In this document: positions 43,310 to 52,689 of the stretch, piece after piece
Numbering within the stretch: position 1 is the stretch's first letter
Layout of the letters: each line of letters begins with the position of its first letter
Origin: Luteimonas rhizosphaerae
GTDB lineage: Bacteria > Pseudomonadota > Gammaproteobacteria > Xanthomonadales > Xanthomonadaceae
DNA length: 64,000 nucleotides
Assembly: GCF_002849595.1 (NCBI RefSeq)
Contig: NZ_NRQR01000025.1
Coordinates: 160,080 to 224,079 of the forward strand
Direction: 5' to 3'
The notes under the pieces: generated by a model
Databases searched by the model: none
Told to the model about the DNA's origin: nothing
What the model saw: only the letters and a program-made list of their open reading frames with translations
Program-made: the position numbers and the translations under genes

Positions 43310-44173
43310 TCAGCGGGCCAGGCCGTCGCGCATCGGAATGGGCTGCACCGTCCGGCCACCTGTCGTGAGCGGGGAGTGCGACGCGGCATCGGGCGGCATC
43401 ACGGCCAGGTGCAGATCGCCTGCGCTGGCGATGCGCTTGCCGATCACCGTATCGGCGGCGAGCACGTCATCCAGCTCGGGATCGACGGCGTCCGACGCCT
43501 GCAGGACCTGCAGCCCACGTTTGGCCTGCCCGAGAAAATGGGTACGCGCGACGATTTCCTGGCCGGGATAGCACCCCTTGCTGACGCTGTAGGCGCGCAG
43601 CCGGTCGAGCGACAGCTGCTGCGGCGTCCATTGGGACTGCTGCTCTTCGGCGAGCCGCGGGAGGCCGAGTGCGAGGTCGGTCCGCCGCCAGCGGGCGAGG
43701 GCCTCGGGATCGTCACGCGCGTGGTCTGCGCCGGGGGCGATGCGCAAGGTCCGCGGTATCGAAGCCGTGCCGACATCCAGTTCGATCGCGTCGCCGATTG
43801 CCGCCCACCGGCTCCCGACTGCGCTCTCCGGCGCCTGCAGGGCGCCGACGAGCCGCATGCCGGGCCGTGTCAACGTCACCTTGCTGCGGAAGACGTAGCG
43901 TTGCAGCTGTGCGACGAATGCGGCGGGTTCGACGTCCAGCAGCACCAGGTCGAGACGGGTCGCGCTGACCCGCAGCAGCGCGAAGATCGCGATCACACGG
44001 CCTTTCGGTGTCAGCCATGCGCTCCAGTGCCAGTGGCCGTCGGGCAGCGCGGCGACATCGCTGGTGACCTGCGCCTGCACGAATGCGCTCGCATCCGCGC
44101 CCTCGATACGCACGTAATGCAGGTCTGGCAACGCGAAACACGCGTCGCTGCGGAATTCCAGCTTGTCGGACAT
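43310..44173 (-). CDS. ygfZ: Folate-binding Fe-S cluster repair protein YgfZ
   Basis: A 287-aa protein of the GcvT-like fold that uses tetrahydrofolate to support maturation of certain Fe-S enzymes. The diagnostic KGCYPGQE motif, with its essential Cys, lies near residue 200. WSAWLTPKGRVIAIFALLR marks the N-terminal domain. The ATG at 44173 is 25 bp from the divergent sdhAF4 start. Placement beside sdh, whose SdhB holds three clusters, and in a genome with Fe-S fumarase suggests a functional link. Confidence 0.93.
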   Translation of the reverse strand: MSDKLEFRSDACFALPDLHYVRIEGADASAFVQAQVTSDVAALPDGHWHWSAWLTPKGRVIAIFALLRVSATRLDLVLLDVEPAAFVAQLQRYVFRSKVTLTRPGMRLVGALQAPESAVGSRWAAIGDAIELDVGTASIPRTLRIAPGADHARDDPEALARWRRTDLALGLPRLAEEQQSQWTPQQLSLDRLRAYSVSKGCYPGQEIVARTHFLGQAKRGLQVLQASDAVDPELDDVLAADTVIGKRIASAGDLHLAVMPPDAASHSPLTTGGRTVQPIPMRDGLAR

Positions 44174-44198
44174 GGGTGCGGGACTTAAACTTGAACGG

Positions 44199-44366
44199 AT
44201 GATCAACCCCGACATCATAGGCGACGACGCCGCGATGCCGAGCCCGGAACCGGCGGAGACGCCGGCGACGACGCCGGCCTCCGACGCCGAGGTCGGTGGC
44301 CGCGACGGTCTCGATCCCACGCGTTATGGCGACTGGGAAAAGAACGGTCGTTGTATCGATTTTTGA
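44199..44366 (+). CDS. Succinate dehydrogenase assembly factor 4 (SdhAF4, DUF1674)
   Basis: A 55-aa protein with a disordered acidic N-terminus (Pro/Glu/Ala-rich) and the DUF1674 hallmark DPTRYGDWEKNGRCIDF at the C-terminus. Known of the family: Sdh8/SDHAF4 binds flavinylated SdhA and protects it until it joins SdhB. The ATG at 44199 (MINPDI) is preferred to a TTG at 44163. It lies 81 nt before sdhC and opens the sdh cluster. In this cluster both flavin-related factors occur, this one upstream and SdhE downstream. Confidence 0.88.
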   Translation: MINPDIIGDDAAMPSPEPAETPATTPASDAEVGGRDGLDPTRYGDWEKNGRCIDF

Positions 44367-44447
44367 TTTCACGGTCGCGTCGCGCACCGCGATCGGCCCC
44401 TTCCAGCCACGCGGCGTGATGCCGCCAGCGAGGAGAGCAGCACAGCG

Positions 44448-44843
44448 ATGGCTAACCGTAACCGCCCGTTGTCACCGTTCATGCTGGGCACGCTGTATCG
44501 CCTGCAGATCACATCGGTGATGTCCCTGATGCACCGGGTGACCGGCATCGTCGCCTCCGTCGGCGCCTTCGGGCTCGCATGGTGGCTGCTGGCGGTCGCG
44601 GCAGGCGGCGACGCCTACGTCTCCGCGTCCGCGGTGCTGACCTCGCCGCTCGGCATGCTGGTGCTGGCCGCGTTCTCCTATGCGCTGGTCTACCACCTGC
44701 TCAACGGCATCCGCCACCTGATGTGGGATGCGGGCATGGGCTTCGAGATCCCGGAGGTCTACCGCTCCGGCTACGTCGTGATCGCGCTGTCGGTCGTGCT
44801 GACCGCGGCGATCTGGTTCATTGCATTGCGGGGTGGCGCATGA
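44448..44843 (+). CDS. sdhC: Succinate dehydrogenase cytochrome b556 subunit
   Basis: A 131-aa membrane anchor with three helices. RPLSPFM begins the chain. SVMSLMHRVTGI is the quinone-site segment (Ser and Arg), and LVYHLLNGIRHLMWD holds the heme-b histidine. The N-terminal part (MLGTLYRLQI) departs from the enterobacterial form but fits an alpha-proteobacterial/lysobacterial style. Its stop overlaps the sdhD start as ATGA. The SD AGGAGAG precedes the ATG. Confidence 0.92.
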   Translation: MANRNRPLSPFMLGTLYRLQITSVMSLMHRVTGIVASVGAFGLAWWLLAVAAGGDAYVSASAVLTSPLGMLVLAAFSYALVYHLLNGIRHLMWDAGMGFEIPEVYRSGYVVIALSVVLTAAIWFIALRGGA

Positions 44844-45259
44844 GCGAGTCCAAGACGCCGGTCGAGCCGGCGCGTCCGCGCGATTTCCGCACGCCCGTCG
44901 GCCGCGCCCGCGGTCTGGGTTCGGGCAAGACCGGCACGGGACATTTCTGGTGGCAGCGGGTCACCGCCGTCGCCCTGGTGCCACTGGTGGCCTGGTTCAT
45001 TGGCACGCTGGTGTCGCTGGCCGGCGCCGATCTGGCGACCGTGCAGCTCGTCCTCGCCCGTCCGTTCAACGCGATCGCGTTCGCGCTGTTCGCGATCGCG
45101 ATGTTCTGGCACGCCAAGCTGGGCCTGCAGGTGGTGATCGAGGATTACATCCACGAGCGCGGCCTCGAGATCACGCTGCAGCTCCTCGTCACATTCGCCT
45201 GTGCGATCGGCGCGCTTGCATCGCTGTATGCGATCGCGCGCATCGCACTGCTGGGCTGA
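44840..45259 (+). CDS. sdhD: Succinate dehydrogenase hydrophobic membrane anchor subunit
   Basis: A 139-aa protein with three membrane helices. A charged N-terminus with [28 protein letters not shown] (cited by ends) leads to helix 1. [18 protein letters not shown] contains the second heme ligand and the family's conserved His-Asp-Tyr. Translation is coupled to sdhC (ATGA overlap); sdhA begins 7 nt after its stop. Confidence 0.92.
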   Translation: MSESKTPVEPARPRDFRTPVGRARGLGSGKTGTGHFWWQRVTAVALVPLVAWFIGTLVSLAGADLATVQLVLARPFNAIAFALFAIAMFWHAKLGLQVVIEDYIHERGLEITLQLLVTFACAIGALASLYAIARIALLG

Positions 45260-45266
45260 GAACCAC

Positions 45267-47057
45267 ATGACCAACGCTTACAAGATCACCGAACACAAGT
45301 ACGACATGATCGTCGTCGGCGCCGGTGGCGCCGGCTTGCGCGCGACCTTCGGCCTTGCCCACAAGGGCCTCCAGACGGCGTGCCTGACGAAGGTCTTCCC
45401 GACGCGCTCGCACACCGTGGCGGCGCAGGGCGGCATCTCCGCCGCGCTCGGCAACATGGGCGAGGACGACTGGCGCTTCCACTTCTACGACACGATCAAG
45501 GGCTCGGACTGGCTGGGCGACCAGGACGCCATCCAGTACATGTGCCGCGAGGCGATCCCCGCGATCATCGAGCTCGAGCACCAGGGCGTGCCGTTCTCGC
45601 GCACCGAGGAAGGCAAGATCTACCAGCGCCCGTTCGGCGGCATGACGACGCATTACGGCAAGGGCATCGCCCAGCGCACCTGCGCCGCGGCCGACCGCAC
45701 CGGCCACGCGATCCTGCACACCCTTTACCAGCAGTCGCTGGCGCACGACGCGCGCTTCTTCATCGAGTACTTCGCGCTCGACCTGATCATGGACGAGGAC
45801 GGCGCCTGCCGCGGCGTGCTCGCACTCGACATGGCCGAGGGCTCGCTGCACCTGTTCCGCGCCCAGGGCGTGGTGCTGGCGACCGGTGGCTACGGACGCG
45901 CCTACTTCTCGGCGACGTCGGCGCATACCTGCACCGGCGACGGCGGCGGCATGGCGCTGCGCGCCGGCCTCGGCCTGCAGGACATGGAATTCGTGCAGTT
46001 CCATCCGACCGGCATCTACGGCGCCGGCTGCCTGATCACCGAGGGCGTGCGCGGCGAAGGCGGCATCCTGCGCAACGCCGACGGCGAGCGTTTCATGGAG
46101 CGCTACGCGCCCAACGCCAAGGACCTCGCCTCGCGTGACGTCGTGTCGCGCTCGATGACGATGGAGATCCGCGAAGGCCGCGGCGTCGGCGAGCACAAGG
46201 ACCACATCCATCTGGACCTGACCCATCTCGACCCGAAGGAAATCCACGAGAAGCTGCCCGGCATCGCCGAGAGCGCGCGGATCTTCGCCGGTGTCGACGT
46301 CGAGAAGCAGCCGATTCCGGTGATTCCGACCGTTCACTACAACATGGGTGGCATTCCGACCAACTACCACGGCGAAGTCGTGCAGTTGAAGGACGGCAAT
46401 CCGGATGCGGTGGTCCCGGGCCTGTACGCGATCGGCGAGGCCGCCTGCGTGTCGGTGCACGGCGCCAACCGCCTGGGCTCGAACTCGCTGCTGGACCTGG
46501 TCGTGTTCGGCCGCGCGGTCGCGAACCGCTGCGCCGAGACGATCACCCCGAATGCGCGCCACAAGCCGCTGCCGGCCGACGCCTGCGACAAGTCGCTGGC
46601 CAACCTCGACAAGCTGCGCCACGCGACCGGCGGCACGCCGACCTCGGTGATCCGCGACAACATGCAGCGCACGATGCAGAACGACGCCGCCGTGTTCCGT
46701 ACCAGCAAGACGCTGGCCGAGGGCGTCGACAAGATCCGCGAGATCCACGCCTCGTTCGCCGACGTCAAGGTCAGCGACCGTTCGATGGTCTGGAACTCCG
46801 ATCTGATCGAGACGATGGAACTGCAGAACCTCCTGGGCCAGGCGCTCGTGACCATCGTGTCGGCCGAGAACCGCAAGGAATCCCGCGGCGCGCATGCGCA
46901 CGAGGACTTCCCGGATCGCGACGACGACAACTGGCACAAGCACACGCTGTGCTGGGCCGACGATGCCGGCACGACGAAGATCGACTACCGCCCGGTGCAC
47001 ATGTACACGCTCGACGATGAAGTCGAAGTCGTGCCGCCGAAAGCACGCGTTTACTGA
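45267..47057 (+). CDS. sdhA: Succinate dehydrogenase flavoprotein subunit
   Basis: A 596-aa FAD protein oxidising succinate to fumarate. [15 protein letters not shown] binds ADP of FAD; the covalent-FAD histidine is in [18 protein letters not shown] (cited as SHTVAAQGG). The substrate-site Arg and His lie in [15 protein letters not shown] and [19 protein letters not shown]. The C-terminal [15 protein letters not shown] is complete. No internal gap is seen. It ends 15 nt before sdhB. Confidence 0.97.
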   Translation: MTNAYKITEHKYDMIVVGAGGAGLRATFGLAHKGLQTACLTKVFPTRSHTVAAQGGISAALGNMGEDDWRFHFYDTIKGSDWLGDQDAIQYMCREAIPAIIELEHQGVPFSRTEEGKIYQRPFGGMTTHYGKGIAQRTCAAADRTGHAILHTLYQQSLAHDARFFIEYFALDLIMDEDGACRGVLALDMAEGSLHLFRAQGVVLATGGYGRAYFSATSAHTCTGDGGGMALRAGLGLQDMEFVQFHPTGIYGAGCLITEGVRGEGGILRNADGERFMERYAPNAKDLASRDVVSRSMTMEIREGRGVGEHKDHIHLDLTHLDPKEIHEKLPGIAESARIFAGVDVEKQPIPVIPTVHYNMGGIPTNYHGEVVQLKDGNPDAVVPGLYAIGEAACVSVHGANRLGSNSLLDLVVFGRAVANRCAETITPNARHKPLPADACDKSLANLDKLRHATGGTPTSVIRDNMQRTMQNDAAVFRTSKTLAEGVDKIREIHASFADVKVSDRSMVWNSDLIETMELQNLLGQALVTIVSAENRKESRGAHAHEDFPDRDDDNWHKHTLCWADDAGTTKIDYRPVHMYTLDDEVEVVPPKARVY

Positions 47058-47072
47058 GCCGGGAGACCCCAG

Positions 47073-47858
47073 ATGGCAGAATTTTCGCTCCCGAAGAATT
47101 CCAAGGTGCAGCAGGGCCGGCATTTCCCGGCAGTGCAGGGCGCCAAGCGCACCCGCACCTTCAAGGTGTACCGCTGGAATCCCGACGATGGCCGTAACCC
47201 GTCGACCGACACCTACGAGCTCGATCTCGACAAGTGCGGCCCGATGGTTCTCGACGCGCTGATCAAGATCAAGAACGAGATCGATCCGACGCTGACCTTC
47301 CGCCGGTCGTGCCGCGAGGGCATCTGCGGTTCGTGTGCGATGAACATCGACGGCACCAACACCCTGGCCTGCACCCGCGCGATCGAGGACTGCACCAAGG
47401 CCGAAGTGCCGATCTATCCGCTGCCGCACATGGAAGTCGTCAAGGATCTGGTCCCGGACCTGACCCATTTCTACGCGCAGTACGCCTCGATCCAGCCGTG
47501 GCTGCGGACGCAGACGCCGGCGCCGCCGGACCGCGAGCGCCTGCAGTCGAAGGAAGACCGCGCCAAGCTCGACGGCCTGTACGAATGCATCCTGTGCGCC
47601 TGCTGCACCACCAGCTGCCCGAGCTACTGGTGGAACGGCGATCGTTACCTCGGTCCGGCCGTGCTGCTGCAGGCCTACCGCTGGATCATCGACAGCCGTG
47701 ACGAGGACACCGGCAAGCGCCTGGACGATCTCGAAGACCCGTTCAAGCTCTACCGTTGCCACACGATCATGAACTGCGCGCGGACCTGCCCCAAGGGCCT
47801 CAATCCGGCGAAGGCGATCGGCGAGATCAAGCAGCTGATGCTGGCCCGCCAGGGCTGA
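47073..47858 (+). CDS. sdhB: Succinate dehydrogenase iron-sulfur subunit
   Basis: A 261-aa protein carrying three clusters. [2Fe-2S]: [15 protein letters not shown]...LAC. [4Fe-4S]: [18 protein letters not shown]. [3Fe-4S]: [17 protein letters not shown]. All cysteine motifs are intact. GGGAGACC precedes the ATG. Fifth gene of the sdhAF4-sdhCDAB-sdhE-ygfX cluster. Confidence 0.97.
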   Translation: MAEFSLPKNSKVQQGRHFPAVQGAKRTRTFKVYRWNPDDGRNPSTDTYELDLDKCGPMVLDALIKIKNEIDPTLTFRRSCREGICGSCAMNIDGTNTLACTRAIEDCTKAEVPIYPLPHMEVVKDLVPDLTHFYAQYASIQPWLRTQTPAPPDRERLQSKEDRAKLDGLYECILCACCTTSCPSYWWNGDRYLGPAVLLQAYRWIIDSRDEDTGKRLDDLEDPFKLYRCHTIMNCARTCPKGLNPAKAIGEIKQLMLARQG

Positions 47859-47873
47859 CGGACGCCCGCGCGC

Positions 47874-48125
47874 ATGAGCGGGGACGACGCCGAGTACCGG
47901 CGGCTGCGCTGGCGCAGCCGTCGCGGCATGCGCGAACTCGACCAGTTGTTCGAGCGCTGGCTGGACCGGCGCTGGGCGACGGCGCCCGAAGACGAGCGCG
48001 GCACTTTCCGACGGCTGCTCGATTGCGAGGACGATAAGTTGTGGCTCTGGTTCCTCGGCCACGAACGTCCCGCAGATGACGACCTCGACGCGCTCGTCCA
48101 GTACATCCGCTCGCTGCCGCCTTGA
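47874..48125 (+). CDS. sdhE: FAD assembly factor SdhE (YgfY/CptB)
   Basis: An 83-aa helical protein that promotes covalent attachment of FAD to SdhA. The essential RGxxE motif is RGMRE at residues 17-21, with [10 protein letters not shown] and [14 protein letters not shown] further on. It starts 15 nt after sdhB and overlaps the ygfX reading frame by 50 nt. Confidence 0.93.
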   Translation: MSGDDAEYRRLRWRSRRGMRELDQLFERWLDRRWATAPEDERGTFRRLLDCEDDKLWLWFLGHERPADDDLDALVQYIRSLPP

Positions 48126-48528
48126 GTGGCGACCGTCGCGCCTGCTCGGCGCGGCCCTGTTGTTCCTGACCTTCGCTGCGGCGTTGTCGCTGCTCGCCTC
48201 CGAACTGCCGCGTGTGCTCGCGTGGCCGGTCGTGGCGCTGGTCGTCATCGGTGGACTGAGACAACGGGCTTGCGAGGCGGGACGCCCGTGTCGCGACGTG
48301 GTGGTCGATGCCGAAGCGCCGTGCATCCTGCTCGACGGCGACACGCTCGACGATCCGCGTGTGCGCTGGCGCGGTCCGATCGCCTCGCTGAACTGGCGTG
48401 CGACCGACGGGCGCCGGAAGCGCTTGCTGTGGTGGCCGGACACCCTGCCACCTGCAAAACGACGTGAACTGCGACTGGCCGCGTCCGGATTCGCAAACCC
48501 ACCGCGATTGGGAACGATGGCACCATAG
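48076..48528 (+). CDS. YgfX-like inner-membrane protein (CptA family)
   Basis: A protein of up to 150 aa with two adjacent membrane helices ([20 protein letters not shown] and [15 protein letters not shown]). A soluble C-terminus with [16 protein letters not shown] and [10 protein letters not shown] is typical of YgfX, the partner of SdhE/YgfY in many gammaproteobacteria (described as toxin/antitoxin CptAB, though that role is disputed). The first in-frame start codon is the ATG at 48076 inside sdhE. No other start exists before LEWRPSR, so either this 50-nt overlap is real or a non-standard start near 48121 is used. Confidence 0.75.
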   Translation: MTTSTRSSSTSARCRLEWRPSRLLGAALLFLTFAAALSLLASELPRVLAWPVVALVVIGGLRQRACEAGRPCRDVVVDAEAPCILLDGDTLDDPRVRWRGPIASLNWRATDGRRKRLLWWPDTLPPAKRRELRLAASGFANPPRLGTMAP

Positions 48529-48669
48529 CGGTCCCTCAGCTTCCGCCCTCCGGGGCTTTCGTGGCGCGGTATCACGACCGCCGGCGCGCCCGGTCCGGCA
48601 GGCCCGGACCGCAGCACCGGGGGCCGACGGCAGGCGTGTTCCGACGCGCCGCCAGCGCACACCCATCCC

Positions 48670-49911
48670 ATGCTCAGACCCATTCCCGCGGCCATCGGCC
48701 TGCGTTACCTGCGCGCCAAGCGGCGCAACGGCTTCATCTCCTTCATCTCGCTGGCGTCGATCCTCGGCATCGCGATCGGCGTGACCGTGCTGATCACCAC
48801 GCTGGCGGTGATGAGCGGGTTCCAGAAGGAAATCCGCGACCGCATGCTGGGCATGGTCGCGCACGCGACGATCAGCGGCGACGGCGACACGATGCAGAAC
48901 TGGGCGCGCGCGGTCGACATCGCGCGCGAGGATCCCCGCATCGCCGGCGCCGCGCCGTACATCGACACCCAGGCGCTGCTGCGCGGTGCGCGCAACGAAC
49001 CCGCGGCCATCCGCGCGGTATCGCCGGACGACGAAGGCAGCGTGTCCGACCTCGGCACGTCGATGGTGCAGGGCGAGCTGTCGGACCTGCAGCCCGGGCG
49101 CTTCAACATCGTGCTCGGCAAGGAACTGGCGCTGTGGCTGGGCGTGCGGGTCGGCGACAGCGTCATCGTCACGACCGATTTCCAGGTCACGCCGATGGGC
49201 GCGGTGCCGCAGCTCAAGCGCTTCACCGTCAGCGGCATCTTCGAGGCCGGTTACCAGGATTTCGACCGGCGGCTGGCGGTCGTCAACCTCAGCGACGCGC
49301 AACGCCTGTTGCGGGTCGGCGAGGGCGTCACCGGCGTGCGCCTGAAGCTGCACGACATGGATCGGGCCTGGGACGTCGCACGCGATCTCGCGGTGTCGCT
49401 GGGCGGCAGTTACCTGGTCAGCGACTGGAGCCGCGAGAACGCCAACATGTTCCGCGCGCTGAAGCTCGAGAAGACGATGATCGGCATCCTGCTGTCGCTG
49501 ATCATCGTCATGGGCTCGTTCAACCTCGTCGCCTCGCAGGTCAGCCTGGTGACCGACAAGCAGGCCGATATCGCGATCCTGCGCACGCTGGGGCTGACGC
49601 CCGGCGGGGTCATGCAGGTGTTCATGGTGCAGGGCACGATGATCGGCGTCATCGGCACGCTTCTCGGCATCACCGGCGGCCTGCTGCTGACCTTCAACCT
49701 GGCCCACATTCTCGGCGCGATCGAGCGCCTGTTCGGCGTCGTGCTGATGCCCGAAGACGTCTACTACGTGACCGGCCTGCCGATCGACCTGCAGGTCAGC
49801 GACGTGGTGATGATCGCCAGCGTCGCGCTGGTGATGGCCTTCCTCGCGACGATCTATCCCGCGTGGCGCGCCGCGCGCACCGCACCGGCGGAGGCCCTGC
49901 GCTATGAATGA
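48670..49911 (+). CDS. lolC: Lipoprotein-releasing ABC permease LolC/LolE
   Basis: A 413-aa inner-membrane permease with four membrane helices: one N-terminal after GLRYLRAKRRNGFISFIS, and three after about residue 270. A large periplasmic domain lies between them. GSFNLVASQVSLVTDKQADIAILRTLGLTPGG (cited by ends) is the coupling region. It extracts outer-membrane lipoproteins for transfer to LolA. The gene ends inside the first codons of lolD (8-nt overlap). Only one LolC/E-type gene is here, so the complex may be a LolF-like homodimer. Confidence 0.93.
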   Translation: MLRPIPAAIGLRYLRAKRRNGFISFISLASILGIAIGVTVLITTLAVMSGFQKEIRDRMLGMVAHATISGDGDTMQNWARAVDIAREDPRIAGAAPYIDTQALLRGARNEPAAIRAVSPDDEGSVSDLGTSMVQGELSDLQPGRFNIVLGKELALWLGVRVGDSVIVTTDFQVTPMGAVPQLKRFTVSGIFEAGYQDFDRRLAVVNLSDAQRLLRVGEGVTGVRLKLHDMDRAWDVARDLAVSLGGSYLVSDWSRENANMFRALKLEKTMIGILLSLIIVMGSFNLVASQVSLVTDKQADIAILRTLGLTPGGVMQVFMVQGTMIGVIGTLLGITGGLLLTFNLAHILGAIERLFGVVLMPEDVYYVTGLPIDLQVSDVVMIASVALVMAFLATIYPAWRAARTAPAEALRYE

Positions 49912-50635
49912 CGCCATGACGGCAACGGCGCTGCCCGATGCCGATTCGATCGTGCTGGCCGCCGAAGGCCTGGGCAAGACCTACGCCGAAGGCACGCTGC
50001 ACACGCCGGTGTTCGACGGGCTGGACTTCGCCGTCCGCGCCGGCGAGACCGTCGCGATCCTCGGTGCGTCCGGCGCCGGCAAGAGCACGCTGCTGCACCT
50101 GCTCGGTGGGCTGGACACGCCGACCTCGGGCGAAGTCTTCGTCTCGGGCCAGAAGATGAGCGCGCTGTCGAACGCGGCGCGCGGCACGCTGCGCAACCGC
50201 TCGCTGGGCTTCGTCTACCAGTTCCATCATCTGCTGCCCGAGTTCACCGCGCTGGAGAACGTCATGCTGCCGGCCGCGCTCAACGGCGCGTCCGATGCGG
50301 ATGCGACGGCGCGCGCGCGGGCGCTGCTGGAAGCGGTCGGCCTGGGCCATCGCCTCGGCCACAAGCCGGGCGAGCTGTCGGGCGGCGAGCGGCAGCGCGC
50401 CGCGGTCGCGCGGGCGCTGGTCAACAAGCCGGCCTGCGTGCTCGGCGACGAGCCGACCGGCAATCTCGACGAACGCACGGCGGCGACCGTGTTCGACCTG
50501 ATGCTCGACCTCAACCACGCCCAGCGCACGAGCCTGGTGCTGGTGACCCACGACCGCCGGCTGGCGCGCAAGCTCGACCGGGTCATGGAGCTGCACCAGG
50601 GCAAGCTGCGCGAGGTCGCGAAGGACGACGTCTGA
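49904..50635 (+). CDS. lolD: Lipoprotein-releasing system ATPase LolD
   Basis: A 243-aa ABC ATPase. Walker A GASGAGKST is near residue 54; FVYQFHHLLPEFTALENVMLP holds the Q-loop and the LolD motif (cited as FVYQFHHLLPEF). Signature LSGGERQR, Walker B CVLGDEPT with the D-loop GNLDE, and H-loop LVTHD are all complete, unlike the exporter at 23483. Overlaps lolC by 8 nt. Confidence 0.95.
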   Translation: MNDAMTATALPDADSIVLAAEGLGKTYAEGTLHTPVFDGLDFAVRAGETVAILGASGAGKSTLLHLLGGLDTPTSGEVFVSGQKMSALSNAARGTLRNRSLGFVYQFHHLLPEFTALENVMLPAALNGASDADATARARALLEAVGLGHRLGHKPGELSGGERQRAAVARALVNKPACVLGDEPTGNLDERTAATVFDLMLDLNHAQRTSLVLVTHDRRLARKLDRVMELHQGKLREVAKDDV

Positions 50636-50718
50636 GGCACGACCCGTAGGCGCGTGCGGGCGGGTGAAGAGGCGTCGCCGGTCAAGCCCGTCGCGCCAGC
50701 CCGACCCTGCAGGCGCGG

Positions 50719-51648
50719 CTATTCGCTCGGCTTCGCCGCTTCGGCCGGCCGTTGCGTCGCGGCCCGGCGCGACAGCACCGCTTCGCGGTGCGCGATGTAA
50801 CCGTTGGCGCCGAACACGATCGCGGCGCCGATCGCGGTCCACATGTCGATGACCTCGCCGAACAGCAGCCAGCCGAACAGCACGACGATCGGCAGCTGCA
50901 CGAAGCTGATCGGCTGCAGCGCCGACACTTCGCCCAGGCGCAGCGCCCGCGTCCACAGCCACTGGCCCAGCGTGCCGAGCACGCCGGTCGCGATCAGCCA
51001 CAGCCACACGACCGGGTCTGGCCAGACCCACTGGAACAGCGCCGGCACCAGCGACAGCGGCACCCACAACAGATACGTGTAGAACACGATCGTGTCGGGT
51101 GGATCCAGCCGGGAGAGCTGCTTCATCTGGATCGCGACCAGGGCGGCGAGCAGCGCACCGAACACGGGCACCAGCATCGCCGCCGTGAACGCCACGCCCG
51201 GCCGCAGGATCACCACCACGCCGAGGAAGCCCGCGGACACCGCCATCCAGCGCCGGAGGCGCACGATCTCGCCGAGCCAGATCACCGCCGCGATCGTCGC
51301 GAACAGCGGCGCCGCATACGACAGCGAGATCGCCTGCGACAGCGGCAGATGGCCGATCGCCCAGAACGCGCACAGCATCGAGCCGAGGCCGATCACGGTC
51401 CGGGTCGCGTACCGGCCGAGATTGCGCGTACGCGGCAGGCCGGTCCCGTGCCGCAGCAGGATCGGCAGCAGCGCGAGCAGGCCGAAGAAGTTGCGGAAGA
51501 ACGCGACCTCGGTGGTCGGGATGGTCGCCGAGGCGTAGCGGATAGCGATGGCCATCAGCGCGAACGCCGACGTGCTGCCGAGCATCAGCAGCGCGGCCTG
51601 TCCCTGCACGGTCGCGGGTCGCCAGCGGAGCAGGGCGCGCGCGTTCAC
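50719..51648 (-). CDS. EamA/DMT-family transporter
   Basis: A 309-aa protein with ten membrane helices in two EamA repeats. Motifs include SQAISLSYAAPLFATIAAVIWLGE in repeat 1 and LQPISFVQLPIVVLFGWLLFGE in repeat 2 (each cited in part). Substrate unknown: amino acids, S-adenosylmethionine or riboflavin are known for relatives. The GTG start at 51648 overlaps the murB stop (GTGA), marking a murB-eamA transcription unit. Confidence 0.87.
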   Translation of the reverse strand: MNARALLRWRPATVQGQAALLMLGSTSAFALMAIAIRYASATIPTTEVAFFRNFFGLLALLPILLRHGTGLPRTRNLGRYATRTVIGLGSMLCAFWAIGHLPLSQAISLSYAAPLFATIAAVIWLGEIVRLRRWMAVSAGFLGVVVILRPGVAFTAAMLVPVFGALLAALVAIQMKQLSRLDPPDTIVFYTYLLWVPLSLVPALFQWVWPDPVVWLWLIATGVLGTLGQWLWTRALRLGEVSALQPISFVQLPIVVLFGWLLFGEVIDMWTAIGAAIVFGANGYIAHREAVLSRRAATQRPAEAAKPSE

Positions 51649-52679
51649 CACGCCGCCCCGACGATCCTCGGTTCGGGCTCCAGCATCACGCCGAAGCGCG
51701 CCTGCACCGATGCCGCGATGCGACGGGCCAGCGCCAGCAGGTCGGCGCCGCTGGCCCGTCCGTGGTTGACCAGCACCAGCGCATGGCCGGCCGACACGCC
51801 GGCGTCGCCGTCGCGATGGCCCTTCCAGCCGCACTGGTCGATCAGCCATGCGGCCGACAGTTTGCGCAGGCCGGGGCCGGCGTCGAACACGGGCAGGGTG
51901 GGGGAAGCCGCGTGCAGGGCGTCGGCGACGGCCTGCGGCACGATCGGATTCTTGAAGAAGCTGCCGGCGTTGCCGATGACCGCGGGGTCGGGCAGCTTGC
52001 TGCGCCGGATGGCGATGACCGCATCGGCGACGTCGCGCGGTGTCGGTTCGGTGCGGCCACGCGCGAGCAGCGCATCGCGCAGCCCGGCGTAGTCGAGCAC
52101 CGGCGCGGCGTCGCGCGACAGGGCGAATTCCACGGCCGTCACCAGATACCGGTCGGGCGTCTGCTTGAAGACGCTGTCGCGATAGCCGAAGCGGCAGGCG
52201 GCGGCATCGAGGCGCACGGAGACGCCATGCGCGCGATCGATCGCGTCGACGGCGGCGATGCGTTCGCCGACCTCGACGCCATAGGCGCCGATGTTCTGGA
52301 TCGGCGCGGCGCCGGTCGTGCCCGGAATCAGCGCGAGATTCTCGAGTCCGCCGAGGCCGTGGCCGAGCGTGTACAGCACCACGTCGTGCCAGCCGGCACC
52401 GGCCGCGGCGCGGACATGGGTGCTCGCGCCGTGGTCGCCGAGCAGGTCGATCGTCGTGTCGACGAGGGCCAGCACGTCGCCTGGCGGATCGTCGGCGAAC
52501 AGCAGGTTGCTGCCGCCGCCGAGCACGAGCGGTGTCGCATCGGCAGGCAGGGCATCGAGCACGGCCGGCAGCGACGCGACCGAATCGACCTCGAGCAGGC
52601 GACGCGCGGTGGCGTGGACGCCGAAGGTGTTGCGGGCGCGCAGATCGGCCCGGTCGGTGACGCGGCAGGGAAACGGCAT
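51645..52679 (-). CDS. murB: UDP-N-acetylenolpyruvoylglucosamine reductase
   Basis: A 344-aa FAD enzyme making UDP-N-acetylmuramate. TFGVHATARRL at the start, FAD loop LGGGSNLLF near 53, IPGTTGAAPIQNIGAYG, GYRDSVFK, the catalytic Ser in GNAGSFFKNP and Glu in LEPEPRIVG are present. It is type I length. The ATG lies 11 nt after the pyrD stop on the same strand. Confidence 0.95.
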   Translation of the reverse strand: MPFPCRVTDRADLRARNTFGVHATARRLLEVDSVASLPAVLDALPADATPLVLGGGSNLLFADDPPGDVLALVDTTIDLLGDHGASTHVRAAAGAGWHDVVLYTLGHGLGGLENLALIPGTTGAAPIQNIGAYGVEVGERIAAVDAIDRAHGVSVRLDAAACRFGYRDSVFKQTPDRYLVTAVEFALSRDAAPVLDYAGLRDALLARGRTEPTPRDVADAVIAIRRSKLPDPAVIGNAGSFFKNPIVPQAVADALHAASPTLPVFDAGPGLRKLSAAWLIDQCGWKGHRDGDAGVSAGHALVLVNHGRASGADLLALARRIAASVQARFGVMLEPEPRIVGAAW

Positions 52680-52689
52680 CGTCGTCGGA

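Noticed and set aside
48076..48528. Calling ygfX-sdhE a toxin-antitoxin module
   Set aside because: The pair sits in the sdh operon and SdhE is a flavinylation factor; the toxin interpretation of this family is disputed and nothing here supports it specifically.
45189..48695. A 1168-codon open frame antisense to sdhA-sdhB
   Set aside because: It is the mirror of the sdh genes, with Arg/His/Val-rich composition and no domain or binding site.
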